Shown piece after piece: positions 1-8,102 of a stretch of 8,102 nt of DNA. Source of the DNA: Trebonia sp. (GTDB lineage Bacteria; Actinomycetota; Actinomycetes; Streptosporangiales; Streptosporangiaceae); the NCBI GenBank assembly GCA_030038035.1, contig JASHPP010000369.1:1-8102 (forward strand). Direction: 5' to 3'. Numbering within the stretch: position 1 is the first letter of the stretch; each line of letters starts with the position of its first letter. A program made the position numbers and the translations under genes. The notes below the pieces were generated by a model. It saw only the letters and a program-made list of their open reading frames with translations. It did not search any database and had not been told where the DNA came from.

Positions 1-219
1 GACTGCGCCGCGCGCCAGGCAGCGCACGCTCCCTGCTGCACGCGCCTGATGGTATTCCGCGGGCCGGCCCTGGGGCTGGCAACACGCCGGGACCGCACCG
101 GACGCGCGGGACCAGACGCGTGGTGCCCGGGTGGCCCGTGGTGCGCTGCGGGCAGCTGATACTGGGATCTCGCGGGTCTGGTCCCTCGATTGGGGCCGCG
201 GAACCGGGTCGATCGCCAT
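1..219 (-). CDS. Possible 5' part of a leftward gene, running off the window edge (doubtful)
   Basis: An ATG at 217-219 opens a minus-strand frame with no stop for 73 codons, to the left edge. The predicted start is Met-Ala-Ile-Asp-Pro-Val-Pro, followed by a Pro/Arg/Ala/Ser-rich, disordered-looking stretch with no motif I recognise. Evidence against it: all three minus frames are open here, third-position GC is lower than in the neighbouring genes, and no good Shine-Dalgarno precedes the ATG. A second candidate in another frame is GTG at 236-238. From memory of actinobacterial gene order, ald is often followed by a ParA-like gene and scpA/scpB. Such ParA proteins often have a low-complexity N-terminus, so this could be that gene's start, but no P-loop is visible to confirm it. 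Confidence 0.22.
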   Translation of the reverse strand, partial: MAIDPVPRPQSRDQTREIPVSAARSAPRATRAPRVWSRASGAVPACCQPQGRPAEYHQARAAGSVRCLARGAV

Positions 220-288
220 CTTTGTATGTGTCCCGCACCCCATATCAGGACAAATCGTTCGTAAAAATGGTCGTAACACATACAAAGA
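219..288. repeat. Perfect 13-bp inverted repeat with 44-bp spacer
   Basis: The left arm at 219-231 reads TCTTTGTATGTGT. The right arm at 276-288 is its exact reverse complement, ACACATACAAAGA. The spacer 232-275 is AT-rich for this genome. The arms are too far apart and too AT-rich for a good intrinsic terminator of ald, and no T-tract follows. The layout better fits two operator half-sites in a promoter region, or a long-loop RNA stem. The left arm ends exactly at the A of the doubtful leftward ATG at 217-219. Confidence 0.75.
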
Positions 289-303
289 CGACAGGAGTGA
301 CCC

Positions 304-330
304 GTGTGGCGGCCAGCAGCGGGACGCTAG
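304..330 (+). CDS. Possible 8-codon plus-strand minigene
   Basis: A good Shine-Dalgarno, AGGAG at 293-297, is followed after 6 nt by GTG at 304. The frame runs only eight codons (Met-Trp-Arg-Pro-Ala-Ala-Gly-Arg) to a TAG at 328-330. That stop overlaps the ald stop on the other strand (327-329). It could be a leader-type minigene, the start of a deleted gene, or chance. A second GTG at 306 opens a 201-codon frame antisense to ald, which I regard as a high-GC shadow. No function can be assigned. Confidence 0.15.
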   Translation: MWRPAAGR

Positions 331-1442
331 GCGAGGATCGCGGCGGTGGGGGTGTAGGGGAGGTTGTGCGCCTCGGCGACGGGGGCGCAGGTCACCGCGC
401 CCTCGTGGGTATTGAGACCGAGGGCCAGCGACGGGTCGGCGCGCAGCGCGTCGCGCCAGCCGCGGTTGGCGATCTCCACCGCGTACGGCACCGTGACGTT
501 GGTGAGCGCGTACGTGGAGGTGTGCGGCACCGCGCCCGGCATGTTCGCGACGCAGTAGAACAGCGAGTCGTGCACCCGGTACGTCGGCTCGGCGTGGGTC
601 GTCGGGCGCGAGTCCTCGAAGCAGCCGCCCTGGTCGATCGAGATGTCGACGAGCACGGAGCCGGGCAGCATGCGCGACACCAGCTCGTTGCTGACCAGCT
701 TGGGCGCCTTCGCGCCCGGCACGAGCACCGCGCCGATCACCAGGTCGGCGTCGATGACCGCCCGCTCGATCTCGTAGGCGTTGGACGTCACGGTCTGGCA
801 GTGCCCCTGGTAGATCGCGTCCGCGCTGCGCAGCCGTGCGACGTTCCTGTCGAGCAGCAGGACCTCGGCCTGCATGCCGAGCGAGATCGCCGCCGCGTTC
901 ATCCCTGAGACCCCGGCCCCGATCACCACGACCTTCGCCGCGTACACGCCGGACACGCCGCCCATCAGGACGCCGCGGCCGCCTCCGTCGCGCTGCAGGT
1001 GGTGCGCGCCGACCTGCGGCGCCATCCGGCCCGCGACCTCGGACATCGGGGCGAGCAGCGGGAGCGAGCCGTCCGCAAGCTGCACGGTCTCGTAGGCGAT
1101 CGAGGTGACGCCACGGGACAGCAGCGCGTCTGTGCACTCCCGGGACGCGGCCAGGTGCAGGTAGGTGAAGAGGACCTGTCCTGGGCGCATGCGCGGGTAC
1201 TCTTCGGTGACCGGCTCCTTGACCTTGAGAATCAGGTCCGCCGTCCCCCATACGTCGTCGGCGGTCTTGAGGATCTTCGCCCCGGCGGCGGTGAAGTCCT
1301 CGTCAGGCAACAGCGACCCCTGCCCGGCGGCGACCTCGACAAACACCTCGTGGCCGTCTCGGACCAGCTCGTGCACGCCTGCCGGGGTGATCGCCACCCG
1401 GTACTCGTGGTTCTTGACTTCGCGGGGGACGCCGACCTTCAT
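327..1442 (-). CDS. ald: Alanine dehydrogenase (NAD-dependent)
   Basis: This 371-aa cytoplasmic enzyme interconverts L-alanine with pyruvate plus ammonium using NAD(H). It serves alanine catabolism and, in reverse, NADH reoxidation; in mycobacteria the same family also reduces glyoxylate. The length equals that of M. tuberculosis Ald, and the known functional residues sit at matching positions: Arg15, Lys75, His96 and Asp270 (substrate binding and catalysis), the Rossmann glycine motif GAGVSG at 175-180, and Asp198 for NAD ribose. The run around 235-250 and the segment near 286-300 (FYCVANMPGAVPHTSTYALTN) are near-identical to the family. The start is ATG at 1440-1442 with GAGG 5 nt upstream. 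It lies 36 bp after the Nudix gene with no obvious terminator between, so it probably closes the pyrG operon. No dedicated promoter or AldR-like site was recognised upstream. Confidence 0.96.
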   Translation of the reverse strand: MKVGVPREVKNHEYRVAITPAGVHELVRDGHEVFVEVAAGQGSLLPDEDFTAAGAKILKTADDVWGTADLILKVKEPVTEEYPRMRPGQVLFTYLHLAASRECTDALLSRGVTSIAYETVQLADGSLPLLAPMSEVAGRMAPQVGAHHLQRDGGGRGVLMGGVSGVYAAKVVVIGAGVSGMNAAAISLGMQAEVLLLDRNVARLRSADAIYQGHCQTVTSNAYEIERAVIDADLVIGAVLVPGAKAPKLVSNELVSRMLPGSVLVDISIDQGGCFEDSRPTTHAEPTYRVHDSLFYCVANMPGAVPHTSTYALTNVTVPYAVEIANRGWRDALRADPSLALGLNTHEGAVTCAPVAEAHNLPYTPTAAILA

Positions 1443-1478
1443 GAGATCCTCGATTCTGCTCGCGCCCCGGCGGCCCCC

Positions 1479-3907
<2,429 letters not shown>

Positions 3908-4834
3908 TTAACCTTCAGTTCTAACGTTCAGGGGCCGCTCATGGCGCCCTGCCGCCGCGTCGGCGGTGGACCCGGGCGCTTTATCGCGGGTGGCGTGCTC
4001 CGCCTCGCCGAATCGCGCCAGCATGAGCGCGCTGGTCACCGCGAGCAGGAAGCCGGCCACCGCGGCCGGCTCAAGCCCTGGCCTGGTCTTGTCGCCGAGG
4101 AATACCACCCCGATGATCGCGGGCGGGAGTGTCTCGGCCAGCACGACCGCCGCCGTCGCGACCGTCACGCTGCCGCCCTCAAGCGCCGTGGCGTAGAAGA
4201 CGAACGACACGATGCCCGCGGCCGCGATCGCGTAAGCGGCCGGATCTCGCACCAGGGTGAGCGGCTCGAAGCCGTTGAGCACCCGCGCCGCGATGCCGAG
4301 CACGCCGTAGCCGAGCCCGGCCACCACCCCGAGCAGCAGGGTGCGCGCCGGATCGCGCAGCCGGGCGGCGACAACGCCGCAGATCGCCAGCCCCGCGACG
4401 GCGACGATCAGCGCGATCTTGAACACGGCCCCCGCCGCGCTTGCCCCCTCGGCCCCGGCCGAGCTTCCGAGCAGCCCGACCCCGGCGACGACGCCCGCCA
4501 CCGCGAGCCACTCACGCCAGGACAGCGCCACCCCGATAATCAGCGACGCCACGACCGCGATCACCGCGAGGTTGGCCGCCACTATCGCCTGGACCGCGAA
4601 CAGCGGCAGCCGCTGCAGCGCGATCAGCTGCGCGATGAAGCCGAGGAGGTCCAGGCACAGGCTGGCCACGAACCGCCACTGGCGCAGCATCCGCGGGACG
4701 AGGCCGGGGTCGACGCGCCCGGCGGCGTCCTCGGTCGCCCGGTTACTGGCCTCGCGGACGGCAACCGCCTGCATCACCGAGGCTATCCCGTAGAACAGCG
4801 CGGCGACGAGGGCGGCGGTCAGGCTTACCAGCAC
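3908..4834 (-). CDS. DMT/EamA-like multi-pass membrane protein
   Basis: This 308-aa inner-membrane protein has about nine hydrophobic helices, at roughly 3-25, 55-73, 78-102, 108-126, 136-157, 165-186, 199-217, 224-247 and 255-273. A hydrophilic tail of about 30 residues follows. The pattern of small-residue helices, the YGIASVMQAVAV start and the inner repeat resemble the drug/metabolite transporter superfamily, perhaps close to actinobacterial NIPA/EamA-like proteins. The substrate cannot be told. The start is GTG at 4832-4834. There is no Shine-Dalgarno, but a -10-like TAAGCT sits exactly 7 nt upstream, suggesting a leaderless mRNA. The TAA stop at 3908-3910 is 108 bp before the pyrG TTG, with no clear terminator, so read-through into pyrG is possible. 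No link to CTP synthesis is known to me. Confidence 0.82.
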   Translation of the reverse strand: MLVSLTAALVAALFYGIASVMQAVAVREASNRATEDAAGRVDPGLVPRMLRQWRFVASLCLDLLGFIAQLIALQRLPLFAVQAIVAANLAVIAVVASLIIGVALSWREWLAVAGVVAGVGLLGSSAGAEGASAAGAVFKIALIVAVAGLAICGVVAARLRDPARTLLLGVVAGLGYGVLGIAARVLNGFEPLTLVRDPAAYAIAAAGIVSFVFYATALEGGSVTVATAAVVLAETLPPAIIGVVFLGDKTRPGLEPAAVAGFLLAVTSALMLARFGEAEHATRDKAPGSTADAAAGRHERPLNVRTEG

Positions 4835-4841
4835 AACGATT

Positions 4842-4847
4842 AGCTTA
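4842..4847 (-). promoter_or_regulatory. Probable leaderless-type -10 for the DMT gene
   Basis: TAAGCT on the minus strand (4847-4842) matches the actinobacterial TANNNT -10. It ends 7 nt before GTG at 4834-4832, placing the predicted first transcribed base on the start codon itself. No Shine-Dalgarno lies upstream of the GTG, which agrees with a leaderless transcript, a common arrangement in actinobacteria. No good -35 was found at the usual distance. Confidence 0.45.
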
Positions 4848-4937
4848 CGCTCAGCCGGTGATCAGCGTTCATCCAGTTTCGGCCAGTTGTCGTCCGGCCG
4901 GGGTTTTGGATGCGCGTCCAGGCATGGCATGTCTCCC

Positions 4938-4956
4938 GCGCGCTAGCGTAGCGCGC
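4938..4956 (-). terminator. Terminator-like hairpin spanning the GNAT stop codon
   Basis: A perfect 8-bp GC-rich stem pairs 4938-4945 with 4949-4956 around a 3-nt loop. The GNAT TAG stop (4945-4943) lies inside it. No T-tract follows on the minus strand, so it would be a non-canonical intrinsic terminator of the kind proposed for high-GC actinobacteria, or simply a 3'-end structure. It sits just before a new promoter-like element for the DMT gene, which fits a transcription boundary. Confidence 0.4.
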
Positions 4957-5923
4957 TGGCGGGCCTGGCCTCCCAGCTCGTCCACAGCGGCCGGTAGCCC
5001 ATCCGGTACCAGAAGGGCGCGGACAGCGGGTTGACCTGACTGTGGTGCAGCAGCGTGACCGCGACGCCGTCGGCGTCAAGGCGGTCGTGCAGGCAGCGGA
5101 CAAGCGCCGCGCCGATTCCCGTGCCGCGCTCCTGCTGGTCCACGAACATCGTCTGCAGGTACGCCGCGGGGGACAGGCACGTCATCCCCGCGATCCAGCC
5201 GGCCTCATGGGGTGGCTGGCCTACCAGGAGGCCAACGGCGCGCCCGGCGCGTTCGGCGAGCCACGTCCAGGTCTGCGGCCTGGCGAGGCTCACGCGGATC
5301 TCCTCGCGCACCAGCCCGGGAGTCGCTGCCCGCCACACCGGGCCGCCGAAGTGCATGTCGTACCTGATCAACCGCAGCTCGAGGTCGACAACCTGCTCCT
5401 CGTCGGCTGGCCCGGCCAGCCGGATCGTCACGCCGTGCGCGCCGCGCGGTGCGGACCGCGGCCGGGGTCCGTTGGTGTCGTGCGGCCGCACCCGGGCCGC
5501 GACGACCGTCAGCGGCTGCAGCCCGTGCCGCAGCAGCGCCCTGATGCCGGTGATGTCAAGGCTCGGCCAGACGACGGTCGCCGACGTGTCCAGGCCGCGG
5601 ACGGCGCCGGCGGCGGCCAGGTGATCGCGCCATTGCGACAGCAGCAGGTCGGTGGGCGCCGCGACGTCCTGTCCCGCCAGCCGGGGGACCAGCGTGAACC
5701 GGTCGGCCGCGCCCCAGGTCTGGTTCAGCGAGTCCGCCGGGATGCGCTGGTGGACGCACACGCCCAGCCCCGCAGGGCGGCCGTGGTCGCCGCTGAGGAC
5801 GAGCGGCGCCCCGCATCCGGTGGGCAGCGACGCGGGGTCGGGCAGCAGGGGATCAATGGCCTGCCAGCGCCTGCCGACCGTGCGGTTGATATCGCGCACC
5901 GCATCGCGCACCACCCACGGCAT
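4943..5923 (-). CDS. GNAT-family N-acetyltransferase, two-lobed
   Basis: This 326-aa predicted cytoplasmic protein should transfer an acyl group from acetyl-CoA to an amine; the acceptor is unknown. The C-terminal lobe (about 165-318) is a recognisable GNAT domain. Strand beta-4 (LQTMFVD, 256-262) leads into the acetyl-CoA pyrophosphate loop Q-x-x-G-x-G (Gln264, Gly267, Gly269), and a motif-B-like segment NPLSAPFWYRMGY lies at 298-310. The N-terminal about 150 residues look like a degenerate first GNAT-like lobe (VVWPSLDITGIRALLRHGL at 117-135) without its own CoA loop, a layout seen in tandem-GNAT proteins. The start is ATG at 5921-5923, with GGGAGG 6 nt upstream. Earlier in-frame starts would cross repeats and hairpins of the spacer and were rejected. 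It is separated from uvrB by 141 bp and from the DMT gene by 108 bp, so it probably forms its own unit. Confidence 0.82.
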   Translation of the reverse strand: MPWVVRDAVRDINRTVGRRWQAIDPLLPDPASLPTGCGAPLVLSGDHGRPAGLGVCVHQRIPADSLNQTWGAADRFTLVPRLAGQDVAAPTDLLLSQWRDHLAAAGAVRGLDTSATVVWPSLDITGIRALLRHGLQPLTVVAARVRPHDTNGPRPRSAPRGAHGVTIRLAGPADEEQVVDLELRLIRYDMHFGGPVWRAATPGLVREEIRVSLARPQTWTWLAERAGRAVGLLVGQPPHEAGWIAGMTCLSPAAYLQTMFVDQQERGTGIGAALVRCLHDRLDADGVAVTLLHHSQVNPLSAPFWYRMGYRPLWTSWEARPASALR

Positions 5924-5929
5924 GGCTAA

Positions 5930-5955
5930 CCTCCCGGAAGTGCCCTTTCCGGGAG
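5930..5955 (-). promoter_or_regulatory. Hairpin masking the GNAT Shine-Dalgarno
   Basis: A perfect 9-bp inverted repeat pairs 5931-5939 (CTCCCGGAA) with 5947-5955 (TTCCGGGAG), around a 7-nt loop. In the minus-strand mRNA the start-proximal arm contains GGGAG of the GGGAGG ribosome-binding site (5935-5930), with the ATG 6 nt beyond. The stem would block ribosome access, or the DNA palindrome could be an operator. Both are inferences; the repeat itself is exact. Confidence 0.6.
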
Positions 5956-5961
5956 CACACT

Positions 5962-5979
5962 CATGTCGGGCATGTCGGG
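5962..5979. repeat. Tandem 9-bp direct repeat
   Basis: CATGTCGGG occurs twice back to back (5962-5970 and 5971-5979) in the spacer upstream of the GNAT gene. It lies between the SD-masking hairpin and the longer stem nearer uvrB. It may be a protein-binding site or a small replication-slippage duplication. Confidence 0.7.
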
Positions 5980-5987
5980 CCGCCGTC

Positions 5988-6034
5988 CCCGCACCCGGAG
6001 TGTCTCGCTCCCTGCTGCACTCTACCGGTGCGGG
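5988..6034 (-). terminator. Imperfect stem-loop after uvrB, possible terminator
   Basis: Bases 5988-5995 pair with 6027-6034 (CCCGCACC/GGTGCGGG, 8 bp). Across a small internal loop, 5998-6002 pairs with 6018-6022 (GAGTG/CACTC, 5 bp), leaving a 15-nt loop. It begins 30 nt past the uvrB stop in the direction of transcription. No T-tract follows, so if it terminates it is a non-canonical high-GC type. It could also be the 5' leader structure of the GNAT mRNA. Confidence 0.35.
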
Positions 6035-6064
6035 CACACCCCGCTGACTCGCCACAACCCGCGG

Positions 6065-8102
<2,038 letters not shown>

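Larger units (their letters stand above)
1..326. other. Left-edge region without a confident gene
   Basis: Downstream of ald, no frame on either strand can be assigned to a known family. Positions 1-205 are GC-rich and featureless apart from open frames. Positions about 211-300 form a clearly AT-richer island containing a long perfect inverted repeat. After it come a consensus-like plus-strand AGGAG at 293-297 and a GTG at 304. The composition suggests a promoter or operator region, either for a gene leaving the window to the left or for a plus-strand transcript running into ald. Plus-strand reading frames here only become long by running antisense through ald. Confidence 0.6.

Noticed and set aside
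306..908. Plus-strand open frame antisense to ald, with an SD at 293-297
   Set aside because: It lies wholly over the strongly conserved ald gene. Its Arg/Val/Gly/His-rich translation is typical of an antisense shadow in high-GC DNA and matches no known family.
1443..1478. GC-rich 36-bp gap before ald as a terminator or promoter
   Set aside because: There is no convincing stem with a T-tract and no -10-like element; it looks like an ordinary within-operon spacer carrying the ald SD.
5924..6055. 44-residue N-terminal extension of the GNAT protein
   Set aside because: The ATG at 5923 has a strong GGGAGG at good spacing. The extension covers tandem repeats and hairpins and looks non-coding.

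Overview
The window is very GC-rich and has long antisense shadow frames. Its genes use GTG and TTG starts as well as ATG, and its proteins recall actinobacterial orthologues: the Ald, PyrG, Nudix and UvrB proteins all read like Mycobacterium/Streptomyces-type versions. I infer a high-GC Actinomycetota chromosome but cannot go below phylum with confidence. There are no tRNA or rRNA genes, CRISPR arrays, transposases or phage genes. This is core chromosome, not an obvious accessory island.

All confident genes are on the minus strand, so transcription runs from right to left. From the right edge: (1) uvrB, the nucleotide-excision-repair helicase, lacking only its N-terminus (6065-8102); (2) a 141-bp spacer rich in structure, with a long imperfect stem, a tandem 9-bp repeat and a hairpin over a Shine-Dalgarno site; (3) a two-lobed GNAT acetyltransferase (4943-5923); (4) a 108-bp spacer with a terminator-like hairpin and a probable leaderless promoter; (5) a DMT/EamA-like membrane protein (3908-4834); (6) pyrG, CTP synthase (2093-3799, TTG start), with a leader hairpin covering its ribosome-binding site; (7) a Nudix ADP-ribose pyrophosphatase-like gene (1479-2096), overlapping pyrG by 4 bp; (8) ald, alanine dehydrogenase (327-1442); (9) a 326-bp region at the left edge with no confident gene but a perfect 13-bp inverted repeat in an unusually AT-rich island.

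pyrG-nudix-ald is very likely one operon, with a GTGA stop/start overlap and then a 36-bp gap. It joins CTP synthesis, clean-up of nucleotide-sugar metabolites, and alanine/pyruvate/NADH balance. The DMT gene stops about 108 bp before the pyrG start and could read into it. uvrB and the GNAT gene look like separate units.

I found no new multi-gene system. The observations most worth a second look are non-coding: the SD-masking hairpins before pyrG and before the GNAT gene, the G-run at the predicted 5' end of the pyrG leader, and the inverted-repeat island downstream of ald.
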